Of a stretch of DNA of 64,000 nucleotides, positions 52,393 to 60,469 are shown one piece after another. Each line of letters starts with the position of its first letter. Within the stretch, counting starts at the first letter, position 1. Under the pieces are notes generated by a model, which saw nothing but the letters and a program-made list of their open reading frames with translations, did no database searches and was not told the origin of the DNA. The translations under genes and the position numbers were made by a program. Origin of the DNA: JAICLK01 sp963742655 (lineage in GTDB: Bacteria; Patescibacteriota; Saccharimonadia; Saccharimonadales; UBA4665). The stretch lies in the NCBI GenBank assembly GCA_963742655.1, contig CAVUMM010000008.1:186001-250000 (forward strand). The letters run 5' to 3'.

Positions 52393-52530
52393 AAGTCGAA
52401 AACGACTAACACCTTAAAATCAAAACAAACATTTTCAAAAGCTCAATGCGAGCCAAAGCGTACGTGCGCGTACGACTTGGGAGCTTTATATGTGACAGCA
52501 AGAGCCTCTTTAACGGGGCTCTTTTTGTTT
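52393..52530 (+). ncRNA. Candidate structured small RNA 2
   Basis: The unit of about 138 nt is bounded by a promoter and a strong terminator. It has a 5' hairpin AGTCG/CGACT (52394-52407), the motif AAACAAACATTTTCAAAA at 52423-52440 shared exactly with small RNA 1 at 16666-16683, a stem AAAGCTC/GAGCTTT (52438-52497) and inside it CGTACG/CGTACG with loop TGCG (52459-52474). No known RNA family is recognised; SRP RNA, tmRNA, RNase P and 6S hallmarks are absent. Confidence 0.6.
52501..52527 (+). terminator. Rho-independent terminator of small RNA 2
   Basis: AGAGCC (52501-52506) and GGCTCT (52517-52522) form a six-bp stem, followed by a T tract. Confidence 0.75.
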
Positions 52531-52535
52531 CCAGT

Positions 52536-52660
52536 AACACATTTAGACACGGCACATTTTGCACCTAAAGCTTTCTCTCCTCACTTCGCTGTACGTATCA
52601 GTACGGCTCCGTTCCGGTGCTCGACTTTGTGCGCAAACTGCACTCATGTCTAAATGTGTT
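52536..52660. repeat. 125-bp palindromic MITE-like element
   Basis: AACACATTTAGACA (52536-52549) and its exact complement TGTCTAAATGTGTT (52647-52660) bound a stretch with further inverted repeats (GTACG/CGTAC-like) and no gene. A related copy, ACACATTTTTAGACG, lies just outside at 52683-52697. It could be a small mobile element or a structured RNA. Confidence 0.55.
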
Positions 52661-52690
52661 CAATCCGCATACAGTACAGTACACACATTT

Positions 52691-53053
52691 TTAGACGAAA
52701 AGCATTTTGATGCCTATCAGAATTGCTGCGACGCCAAATATTTTGGTTGCGGTCGAAACTGGCAGACCGGTGGCGAACCGGGTCGCCAGGAAACTACCGA
52801 TGATGAACCCGATCATAATAAAAAGCGCGGCTTTAATGTTGACGTTACCATGCTTCCAATACGCATAAGCAGCAAAAAATCCGACAGGCAACAGCAACAT
52901 AGTCAATGACGTACCGACAGCTGTCTTTTCGTTGAAGTGCGCCAGAAAAACCAGGGCCGGTATGATGACTAGCCCAGCGCCAGTTCCGACGAGACTAATC
53001 AATCCGCCTGATATGAGTCCGATTATTATAAATAGCAGCAACTGCATCTTCAT
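52691..53053 (-). CDS. TauE/SafE-family transporter half-protein
   Basis: The 120-residue protein has four membrane helices and the repeat-unit signature of the TauE/SafE (DUF81) family: GGLISLVGTGAGLVIIPAL near residue 15. Most members have two such units in one chain of about 250 residues; a single unit would have to dimerise. Substrate is unknown; the family includes sulfite and taurine exporters. Confidence 0.75.
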   Translation of the reverse strand: MKMQLLLFIIIGLISGGLISLVGTGAGLVIIPALVFLAHFNEKTAVGTSLTMLLLPVGFFAAYAYWKHGNVNIKAALFIMIGFIIGSFLATRFATGLPVSTATKIFGVAAILIGIKMLFV

Positions 53054-53170
53054 AAACCATTGTAAACTAAACAGTTACGCTTAATAAAGTGATAACTAAA
53101 ATATCAAGGGCGTTAGGCTGGCTTTGGGCATAAAAAATGATATAATAATTTTAATATATAAGGAGTTACC

Positions 53171-54049
53171 ATGGCTGCAGAGGCGAATAACTTTGCCCCG
53201 TATATTGTTGATTATCCACAAAGTCGTCCAGATAATGGCGGCGCTAGCTTGTGGTGTTGCGTAGATGATAACCCTGTTGATCCTAACTCGATAGCTGAAA
53301 AAGTAAGAGATCATCAGCTGCCGGCAGAATTGATCGCGTCTGAGAGATTTCCGTTGGTTTATAACCAGATTGGCGGCGGCATGCTGACCGTTTCACTTAC
53401 CGCCACGACACTATTGTCAATGGAGGGGCTTGTTCGGACAAAGAGCAGCCTGTCAGATGTAGCGCACAGCTCACAAGAAGTATTGGAAAGTCGCGGCATA
53501 TTCGCGGTATTACATGAAAATTGCGCGAATGAGGCTGCAGCAGCATTTTTAGTAGGAAGATTAGCGGCGCTCGACTGCTCCGGCGTATCAGGGGGAGGTT
53601 TATTTAATCGTGCGGTTTCGTTAGCCGGAGAAGATGTCGTAACCGAATCACTATTTGCGGAAACAACAAGGGCTCTACAGGAGTATAATATCGCGGGCCG
53701 AATGTGGAGGTCTGATGTCTCGCCGCGTCATCCTGATGCCGCACCGCAGTGGGTCCCGCGTTTGGGTCTTGTGCCCGGAGAACACGTAGCAAAAAATTTG
53801 CTCGTCAATAACAGGCAAGGCATGGCATTCAACGTAGCGGCCGCCCGGGCAGATGGGATGGCGGCTTTTTGCATAAGCAATGGGAATCTTCCTGGACTTT
53901 TCGAGCCCTTGATAAATGCCGGGTTAGCCGGTGAGGTGTGTGGCGGTGTGGACAAAGCCCTTGGGGTAACGGCGATTTTTCACGCGGTTTTATGGGAGCA
54001 TCTGGACAGCGTCGCTGCTGAACCGCTGCAACTTGTATCGGTAGAGTAG
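53171..54049 (+). CDS. Hypothetical soluble protein
   Basis: The 292-residue protein has no signal or membrane segment and no recognised family. It contains an HENCANEAAAAF segment near residue 115 that could bind metal or be catalytic, but no pattern is complete. TATAAT near 53140 and an AAGGAG ribosome binding site mark a clear start. Confidence 0.7.
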   Translation: MAAEANNFAPYIVDYPQSRPDNGGASLWCCVDDNPVDPNSIAEKVRDHQLPAELIASERFPLVYNQIGGGMLTVSLTATTLLSMEGLVRTKSSLSDVAHSSQEVLESRGIFAVLHENCANEAAAAFLVGRLAALDCSGVSGGGLFNRAVSLAGEDVVTESLFAETTRALQEYNIAGRMWRSDVSPRHPDAAPQWVPRLGLVPGEHVAKNLLVNNRQGMAFNVAAARADGMAAFCISNGNLPGLFEPLINAGLAGEVCGGVDKALGVTAIFHAVLWEHLDSVAAEPLQLVSVE

Positions 54050-54106
54050 TGATAATCGAATATTTGCTGGTTCTGCCGGCAGGACCGAAATCCGGGTCAT
54101 GCTAAG

Positions 54107-54766
54107 ATGAAGACAATGAAAATCCAAATTATTACCCTGTTTCCGGAAGTGTTTGAGCCATATTTGCATGCCAGCATGCTTTGGAAGGCCAAAAATCGCG
54201 GTATCGTCTCGTATGAACTGGTTAATTTACGTGATTACGGGCTTGGTCCGCGCAAAACGGTTGACGACACGCCATACGGCGGTGGCGACGGCATGCTGCT
54301 CAAGCCGGAACCGGTGGTGGCGGCAATTGAGCAAGCCAAATTAAACGATCCGGAAGCTTTAGTAATATTGCCCACTCCGCGTGGCGAAGAATATAAACAG
54401 TCAAGCGCCATAAAACTAGCGTCGGACGGCAAAGGCTTGATCATTGTTTGTCCGCGTTACGAAGGTTATGACGAGCGTATTGCCAATTGGGTCGATCGGC
54501 AGATATGCATAGGTAGCTATGTTTTGACCGGCGGGGAATTACCGGCGATGGTTATTGTCGATAGTGTCGTACGGCTGCTGCCCGGAGTGCTTGGTGGTGA
54601 AACCTCGGCAGAAGTCGAATCATTCCAGCAGGATGACCAGAATATAGAGTTTCCGCAGTACACCAGGCCCGTGGAATTTCGCGGCCAAAAAGTTCCGCAC
54701 ATTTTGTTAAATGGAAACCATGGCGAGATCGCCAAATGGCGACAACAGCATTCTAAAAAAGCTTAA
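54107..54766 (+). CDS. trmD: tRNA (guanine-N1)-methyltransferase
   Basis: TrmD methylates G37 of tRNAs next to the anticodon to prevent frameshifting. The 219-residue protein has the SPOUT knot motifs: YGGGDGM, PRYEGYDERI, SYVLTGGELPAM and YTRP. It lies close to rpsP and khpA, as in most bacteria. The first ATG (54107) is used here; an in-frame ATG nine bases later is also possible. Confidence 0.95.
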   Translation: MKTMKIQIITLFPEVFEPYLHASMLWKAKNRGIVSYELVNLRDYGLGPRKTVDDTPYGGGDGMLLKPEPVVAAIEQAKLNDPEALVILPTPRGEEYKQSSAIKLASDGKGLIIVCPRYEGYDERIANWVDRQICIGSYVLTGGELPAMVIVDSVVRLLPGVLGGETSAEVESFQQDDQNIEFPQYTRPVEFRGQKVPHILLNGNHGEIAKWRQQHSKKA

Positions 54767-55006
54767 ACCGAACTTCAATCCGCAATTTTGTCCTTGAGAC
54801 GTAATTGCACATAAAGCGGAGCTATAGGTAATACGCCGGTCAGTCCTGCGCGGAGATTCGGCCAGGCAGCTGCAGTTGCGTGTCAACGGGCGGCAACGAA
54901 TACGCGAAAAATTACGGTCATCTTAAAATCAATGGATCATGTTCAATTCTTTAGCGTAACTTTTCGTTGTATACTGTAGCTATATTGCTTGAACTTAGGA
55001 GGAATT

Positions 55007-55390
55007 ATGAAACTGCCATTTATAAAACCGGTCTATGCGCATTGTGATCTTCCATGCGGGGTGTACGATCCGGCGCAGGCCCAAATTGAAGCCAAAAGCG
55101 TCAAAGCCATCATGGAAAAATATGCCGGGCTTGATGATCATAACAAAACGCGGGCGATTATCATCGTAGAAGAACGGGCCGAACTGGTCAAGCACCACTT
55201 GATGGTGCTGTGGGCGGATTATTTCAAACCGGAGCATCTGGAAAAATACCCGGATCTGCACGAGAAATTTTGGAAAGCTATCAAACAAGCGAGCGAATGC
55301 AAGCATCACCTGGAATCTGAAGTCGGCCAAAAATTGATCGACATGATTGATGAAATCGCCGAAATATTCTGGGAAACTAAAAAAGCTTGA
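55007..55390 (+). CDS. sodN: Nickel superoxide dismutase precursor
   Basis: SodN breaks down superoxide. The mature N-terminus HCDLPCGVYDP (His12, Cys13, Cys17 of the precursor) is the nickel-binding hook; 11 residues precede it as a propeptide. The rest, 127 residues in all, is the usual four-helix chain. The ATG at 55007 follows AGGAGG at four bases. The start upstream at 54989 is excluded because it would put the ribosome binding site inside the gene. The next gene is the matching protease. Confidence 0.95.
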   Translation: MKLPFIKPVYAHCDLPCGVYDPAQAQIEAKSVKAIMEKYAGLDDHNKTRAIIIVEERAELVKHHLMVLWADYFKPEHLEKYPDLHEKFWKAIKQASECKHHLESEVGQKLIDMIDEIAEIFWETKKA

Positions 55391-55692
55391 GTTTTATTTT
55401 AATCAGGCGCGTTGTCGGCCAGAGCATGTCGCCGACATTTAAAGATGGACAGCTGGTTATGGCGGTTGGATGGTTACGTCCGCGAGTGAACGATGTCGTT
55501 TTTGTCGCGCAAGGTGGCTTGGAAAAAATTAAGCGTATTGCAAAACACGACGGAAATCGCATATATATTGTCGGGGATAATCCGTCGAGCAGTACTGACA
55601 GCCGAGACTTCGGCTGGATTGAAAAAGATGCTGTAATTGCTAAAGTTATTTGGTCTCGGCGCGTTAAACGTAAGAATTTTGAACGTTCGTAA
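55387..55692 (+). CDS. sodX: Nickel superoxide dismutase maturation protease (SodX)
   Basis: An S26-type signal-peptidase-like protease of 101 residues, with GQSMSPTFKDG (catalytic Ser13) and LEKIKRIAKHDG (catalytic Lys). It should cut SodN before His12 to free the nickel site. The TTG start overlaps the sodN stop by TTGA-type coupling, so both are made together. No membrane helix is present, as in SodX proteins. Confidence 0.9.
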   Translation: MSFILIRRVVGQSMSPTFKDGQLVMAVGWLRPRVNDVVFVAQGGLEKIKRIAKHDGNRIYIVGDNPSSSTDSRDFGWIEKDAVIAKVIWSRRVKRKNFERS

Positions 55693-55815
55693 CTACCCAC
55701 AAGCATAAGCGACCTCTGTAAAGTGCTTATGTATATAATAAAATATACCTATTGTCATATTTATTGCAATGATATATAAATAAGAGCACATCATTTAATT
55801 CTATGAGGGGAAGAC

Positions 55816-56379
55816 ATGAAAAAGCTCTTGCAAGCTCTGCCCGTAACGATCGTGGCAGTGTGCATGATGGGGGGTGTCGCCGCGGCTGGAAGTAATAACA
55901 GTAACGTCGGTAGTAATGGCAATACAAACACTAACAACACCACAACAATTTGCGATAACAATGTCAGCACTGACGGGGATACGTCGCAAAGTGCCGGATC
56001 GGGAGACAGCAACAGTTCGGGCAATTCAAACAGCGGCAGTGCGGGCTCGGGTAATGCGAGCAATGGCAGCAGCAGCGGAACTGATTTGAATATCGGCTGC
56101 AACAAAAAGGATGACCACAAGACTCCGCCACCATGCAATTGCGGCGGGAGTAGCGGCGGGTCAAAACAGAAGCCAACAAGCAGTTCGAGCACGCCGGTTT
56201 CAGCGACACCTGCAAGCAGCACCAGCAGCACTCCGACATCTACGGCAGCAACTGCTTTGCCTGAAACAGGCAGCAATGCGATTGTCGATGACGTTTTGGT
56301 CGGTACTGCGATGCTTGGCGGAGCACTCGTCGCAATACGTTTTGGTGCAATGGCTTATCGCCGCGTAGCGCTGAAATAG
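55816..56379 (+). CDS. LPXTG-type surface protein, Ser/Asn/Gly-rich
   Basis: A signal peptide (residues 1-24) leads to a low-complexity Asn/Ser/Gly chain with six cysteines, then a Ser/Thr/Pro linker and a sorting signal: LPETG at 148-152, a hydrophobic stretch and a basic tail YRRVALK. It would be bound to the cell wall by the sortase encoded next door. Likely fibrous or adhesive; exact role unknown. Confidence 0.8.
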   Translation: MKKLLQALPVTIVAVCMMGGVAAAGSNNSNVGSNGNTNTNNTTTICDNNVSTDGDTSQSAGSGDSNSSGNSNSGSAGSGNASNGSSSGTDLNIGCNKKDDHKTPPPCNCGGSSGGSKQKPTSSSSTPVSATPASSTSSTPTSTAATALPETGSNAIVDDVLVGTAMLGGALVAIRFGAMAYRRVALK

Positions 56380-56410
56380 CATAAGGAGCGCATAGTTTAA
56401 GTGCGTACCG

Positions 56411-57043
56411 ATGATGGACAATGAACAGCCGCTGATGCAAAAAGTACGTTTTTGTGTCTCGGCTGTTTTGCTGTACACGCTAACGGCACTCTGTATCTGG
56501 TCGCTTATCCGTCCTGGCCATTCATCGGGTGCTCAGACTCCAACATTCAACCAGGTTCAGCTACAGCGGGCTGCCAGTAATAAGCCCGACTTCAATTTGG
56601 TGGTCGGCCGCCCAGTGCGTTTAATCATCCGTAGCGTGTATGTTTACTCGCCAAACGAATATGTTGACGTAACAGTGGATCAAGGATATTACTCCAGCGC
56701 CGATGGTAGTTGGACGCTCAGCGGCTATCACGCCCAGTTTGATATGGCCAGCAGCCCCGCCAACAATTTTGGCGGAGAAACATTTGTATACGGTCATAAC
56801 AATGATTATGTCTTCGGCGCATTCCGGCATCATCCGCCGGCAATAGGTGCCGAAGCCCTCGTTTACACCGCCAATAACCGCATTTTTGCGTACAAATTTA
56901 CACACTCACAGAGTTTGTCGCCTGACGATGTGTCAGTTTTGAACTACCAAGGTCCGCCGGTTTTACTAATCCAAACATGCACCGGAAGTCTGAATGAATG
57001 GCGGACAATGTATTGGTTCGCATTTGATAAGGTGGTGCGGTGA
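56411..57043 (+). CDS. Sortase family cysteine transpeptidase
   Basis: An N-terminal membrane anchor (residues 12-34) is followed by a sortase fold with His129 (VYGHNN), Cys190 (LLIQTCTG) and Arg198 (EWRTMYW). It should cut the LPETG motif of the upstream gene product and attach it to the wall. Shape and Cys motif resemble class E/F sortases of Actinobacteria. The stop overlaps the glycosyltransferase ATG. Confidence 0.88.
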   Translation: MMDNEQPLMQKVRFCVSAVLLYTLTALCIWSLIRPGHSSGAQTPTFNQVQLQRAASNKPDFNLVVGRPVRLIIRSVYVYSPNEYVDVTVDQGYYSSADGSWTLSGYHAQFDMASSPANNFGGETFVYGHNNDYVFGAFRHHPPAIGAEALVYTANNRIFAYKFTHSQSLSPDDVSVLNYQGPPVLLIQTCTGSLNEWRTMYWFAFDKVVR

Positions 57044-58260
57044 TGTCTGACCAGCTTATCATAACGGTTATGTTGATTTGTTCCCTTAGCGGCACTATTA
57101 TGGCGGCAACTGTTACTATTGGCGCGACGATTTATGATGTGCGATTCGCGAAACGATTGCGTCAGTTTTTGCATCACCCGCACGCGAAGCTATATCAACG
57201 GCGTCCACTCATGACAATTATTGTATCCTCCCATAATGATTCACGATTTATTATGCGATGTATTGACAGTATTTTTACGGGCACCTATAGAAAAATCGAA
57301 GTACTCGTTGTTGATCATGCTTCGACCGATTCGACAAAACGGATCGTCAAAGGATACATTTCCGACCATCCTAAAAAGTCAGTGAGACTCATTGTCCGGC
57401 GGAAAGTTGACGATAAGCAAAGCGGTCTGGTGGCCGCATTTCAGCGACATGGCAGCGGGCAATTGGTTATGCTTATTGAGTCAGACTGCATGGTGCATAA
57501 TCAGGCATTGCGTGCGGCTGTACGTCACATGAATGAATATCCGCAGCTGCAAATACTAAACGCAAACTGCCAGGTCGTTCCGGCCTGGAGTATCGTAGGT
57601 TTATACCAAAAATATCAAAATTACCTCCACCAACATACCGAAAAATTTGCGAGCATTCTGGGAATTGAATCTGCGGCACGAGATGGCGTCGTTTTTCGAA
57701 GCGATTCATTTATCCGATATCGAAAATCACCTTCGGCGAAATCTCAGTTTCAATCGGCACCAATGCCTCAAAAAGTTTACTTTGCGAAAGACGTCGTAAT
57801 AAATGCGCCAACACATCCTTCTCTTTACCACTTATTTCGGCGACAGTACCGCTTAAGGAAGCAATTCGTCGGTGCAATCTTCGCGAGTATATTTCGCGGC
57901 TCACCCGTCCCAAGATTCAGAAATAGCTTGTTTTTTCTCGGGCTGTCCATATTTTCGATTTGCACGAGCTTTTTCATACTTACAGTTCCGATATTACTAA
58001 GTTACTTTACGTATCTAGCTTTTTGGTTGCACGAACCGACATTATTGTTTTTGAGTGGAGCTATCTTGAGTGTACTTTTATTGCTTGCCGTATGGGATGA
58101 TGAACAAGTGAACGCAAGGAAAAAAATCGTTTATAGTTTAGGAGTCCCTATGACCTACGGCATATTTTTTCTCGATGGCTTGGTACGGATGCTAACAATA
58201 CTATGGCTCGCGTTTTCTACGAGCTTGATGCGAATGAGTGCTTCGGACCGGCGCAGATAA
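57043..58260 (+). CDS. Family 2 glycosyltransferase, membrane-bound
   Basis: The 405-residue protein has one N-terminal membrane helix, a GT-A domain with MTIIVSSHNDSRFIM, DHASTDSTKRIV and ESDCM in place of the D-x-D metal site, and three to four C-terminal membrane helices (about 290-385). This plan fits processive sugar transferases such as hyaluronan or poly-GlcNAc synthases, but the Q-x-x-R-W motif is not clear. It overlaps the sortase stop and may glycosylate the LPETG protein or make surface polysaccharide. Confidence 0.8.
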   Translation: MSDQLIITVMLICSLSGTIMAATVTIGATIYDVRFAKRLRQFLHHPHAKLYQRRPLMTIIVSSHNDSRFIMRCIDSIFTGTYRKIEVLVVDHASTDSTKRIVKGYISDHPKKSVRLIVRRKVDDKQSGLVAAFQRHGSGQLVMLIESDCMVHNQALRAAVRHMNEYPQLQILNANCQVVPAWSIVGLYQKYQNYLHQHTEKFASILGIESAARDGVVFRSDSFIRYRKSPSAKSQFQSAPMPQKVYFAKDVVINAPTHPSLYHLFRRQYRLRKQFVGAIFASIFRGSPVPRFRNSLFFLGLSIFSICTSFFILTVPILLSYFTYLAFWLHEPTLLFLSGAILSVLLLLAVWDDEQVNARKKIVYSLGVPMTYGIFFLDGLVRMLTILWLAFSTSLMRMSASDRRR

Positions 58261-58309
58261 TTAGATCGATAAATCCAGGAATATGAGCAATATACGCGGA
58301 AATGACGCA

Positions 58310-58843
58310 TTACTGCTGTGTTGTCGGGGGCGGCATGCACACCAAAGTTATGCCTCCGAATTCTGACTGAGGCATTTCGGCCGCGAGTGATGCCCGGGCT
58401 GCGGAGATTGACGACGGGCTGAAAGATTCATGCGCTGTACCTGGGCAACTATTCTGGGAAAAGGTGACGACCGCGCCGTTTTGGCCAACACCGACTTTAG
58501 CAACTTGAAATTCTCCGTCAGGGACACCGGGCAGAGCATTCAGTCCGTCGGTAATTGCGTCCGCCGCTTTTAAAGCATGTCCGAGCGCGGCGGTTCCCTG
58601 CGGCGAAGCAGTATATTCGAAACGATGTATCGCGGCAGCAATCGGCTGAACAACAGTATTGTAAACGGTTGTTGCTAATCCGGCACAGGCTAGCGCTGCC
58701 GCGGCGGCTACGCTGGTCGCTTTTAGCGATGGCAAAGGAATGCTATTGCCTAAAGTTGCGAGCCGGCCGAGCAATCGGCTGGTTCGCGTTGGCAGCGCGT
58801 GGCCGTGACGTTCGGCGGCAAAGACTTCTTCCATCATTGTCAT
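58310..58843 (-). CDS. Membrane-anchored secreted protein of unknown function
   Basis: The 177-residue protein has a cytoplasmic N-terminus, one hydrophobic helix (about 42-62), and an outside domain with two cysteines that ends with PPPTTQQ. Not recognised. It is convergent with the glycosyltransferase gene and upstream, on the same strand, of nothing obvious. Confidence 0.6.
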   Translation of the reverse strand: MTMMEEVFAAERHGHALPTRTSRLLGRLATLGNSIPLPSLKATSVAAAAALACAGLATTVYNTVVQPIAAAIHRFEYTASPQGTAALGHALKAADAITDGLNALPGVPDGEFQVAKVGVGQNGAVVTFSQNSCPGTAHESFSPSSISAARASLAAEMPQSEFGGITLVCMPPPTTQQ

Positions 58844-58919
58844 ATTCGAAAATTATACTTTAGTATGCGAAATGCCGCAAACAGATTGCCTAACCTGTGA
58901 AATGCCCTTTAACGGTTAT

Positions 58920-59666
58920 CTAGGCTTCGATATGCCGGAAGCGATATGCGCCAAAAGCGATGCACAAAATCAGTGTCAGCGTCAGTACGGCAATATCTTT
59001 CGGCAGACCGAAATGGGATTGACCGATGAGCGTAGCCCGCAATGCGTCGACCGCATATGACATCGGGTTAAGCTCGGCAACAGTATGGAGCCACGTCGGC
59101 ACATGGTCAAGCGGATACAGTGCGCCCGACAAAAAATACAGCGGGAAAACCAGAAATTGATTGATCGCCTGGAAGCCTTGCATGTCTTCCACGAACGAAC
59201 CGATACCCGAGCTAAAACAAGCTATAGATACTGCGAGCATTGCCAAAATTATGAATGCTGCAATAAGCCCGAGCCAATTATCTGGCCGGAAGCCAAGAGC
59301 GAGCGAGATTATGAATACGAGTATACCTTGCAGGACTGCCGTCGTAGCGCCGCCAAGCGCTCCGCCGAGCATAATTTTTAATCGCGATACGGGTGCGACA
59401 AGGGTTTCCTTCAGAAATCCGAATTGTTTGTCGAACATGATCAAGGCACCGAAGAACATTGCCGAAAAAAGCACAGTTTGCGCCATAATTCCCGGCACCA
59501 GGAATTCCAGGTAATTGCCCTGGCCTGCACGGGCGTAGACCGAACCAAGTCCATAGCCGAGCGCCAGCAAGAATAAAAGCGGCTGGCCGACAGCTCCGAA
59601 TATCCGTGATTTGGAGCGGAAAAAACGTTTGATTTGCCGCAGCCACAGTATGTATAACACTCTCAT
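58920..59666 (-). CDS. ABC-2 type transporter permease of the efflux operon
   Basis: The 248-residue protein has six membrane helices and the family's coupling block GFLKETLVAPVSRLKIMLGGALGG. It starts by ATGA overlap with the ATPase upstream, and forms an exporter with it, in DrrAB style. The conserved sequence PLYFLSGALYPLDHVP typifies drug and lipid exporters. Confidence 0.9.
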   Translation of the reverse strand: MRVLYILWLRQIKRFFRSKSRIFGAVGQPLLFLLALGYGLGSVYARAGQGNYLEFLVPGIMAQTVLFSAMFFGALIMFDKQFGFLKETLVAPVSRLKIMLGGALGGATTAVLQGILVFIISLALGFRPDNWLGLIAAFIILAMLAVSIACFSSGIGSFVEDMQGFQAINQFLVFPLYFLSGALYPLDHVPTWLHTVAELNPMSYAVDALRATLIGQSHFGLPKDIAVLTLTLILCIAFGAYRFRHIEA

Positions 59667-60469
59667 CGCATGTTCCTCGAACGCTGCCGCTCGCGCCAGA
59701 CGGAGTGCGGATTAACGGCTTCATCCCGGACAGTGCGGCCGGTAAGTGACAAGTAGGCATCTTCCAAGCTTCCGGTTTTGGTTTGTTCGGTCAGCTGCTT
59801 TGTAGTGCCAAGAGCTGTTAATTTGCCATGATCGATGATGCCGATGCGGTCCGCAATCGCCTCGGCCTCTTCGAGATAATGCGTGGTGAATAATACTGTC
59901 ATGCCTTCGGATTCGCTCATTTTTTTAACGTACTCCCACAACAAGTTGCGGGTTTGGGTATCGAGTCCGAGCGTCGGTTCGTCGAGGAATAGCACATGCG
60001 GATGATGCAGAAGTCCGCGGGCGATTTCCAGTCGACGTTTCATACCGCCGGAAAACGTTTTAACAGGAACATCACGTCGTTCCCAAAGTTCGACAAGCGT
60101 CAATAATTCTTCGATACGCGGCCGCGCTGCTTTACGTGACATGCCATAAAACACGGCGTGCAACTCCATGTTTTCGTATGCGGTGAGCTCGGTGTCGACG
60201 CTCGGGTCCTGGAAAACGATGCCAAAGCTTTTGCGTGCAGCATCTTGCTGCCGGGTTACGTCATGCCCGGCGAGCGAAAGGCTGCCGGCAGTCGGTTTGA
60301 GCAAAGTCGTCAGCATCTTGATCGTGGTACTTTTGCCGGCTCCGTTTGGACCAAGCAGCGCGAACAACTCACCCTTTCGCACGTCAAACGAAACATCATC
60401 AACTGCCGTAACTTTATCGAATTTTTTGGTAACGTTTTTCAGGCTGATTGCTACGGGCGGCTTACTCAT
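59663..60469 (-). CDS. ABC transporter ATP-binding protein of the efflux operon
   Basis: The 268-residue protein has Walker A GPNGAGKSTT, signature FSGGMKRR, Walker B LFLDEPTLGLD and the H-loop FTTHYLEEA, plus the C-terminal LEDAYLSLTG of DrrA-type proteins. It overlaps the MFS gene stop and permease start by ATGA on both sides. Confidence 0.93.
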   Translation of the reverse strand: MSKPPVAISLKNVTKKFDKVTAVDDVSFDVRKGELFALLGPNGAGKSTTIKMLTTLLKPTAGSLSLAGHDVTRQQDAARKSFGIVFQDPSVDTELTAYENMELHAVFYGMSRKAARPRIEELLTLVELWERRDVPVKTFSGGMKRRLEIARGLLHHPHVLFLDEPTLGLDTQTRNLLWEYVKKMSESEGMTVLFTTHYLEEAEAIADRIGIIDHGKLTALGTTKQLTEQTKTGSLEDAYLSLTGRTVRDEAVNPHSVWRERQRSRNMR

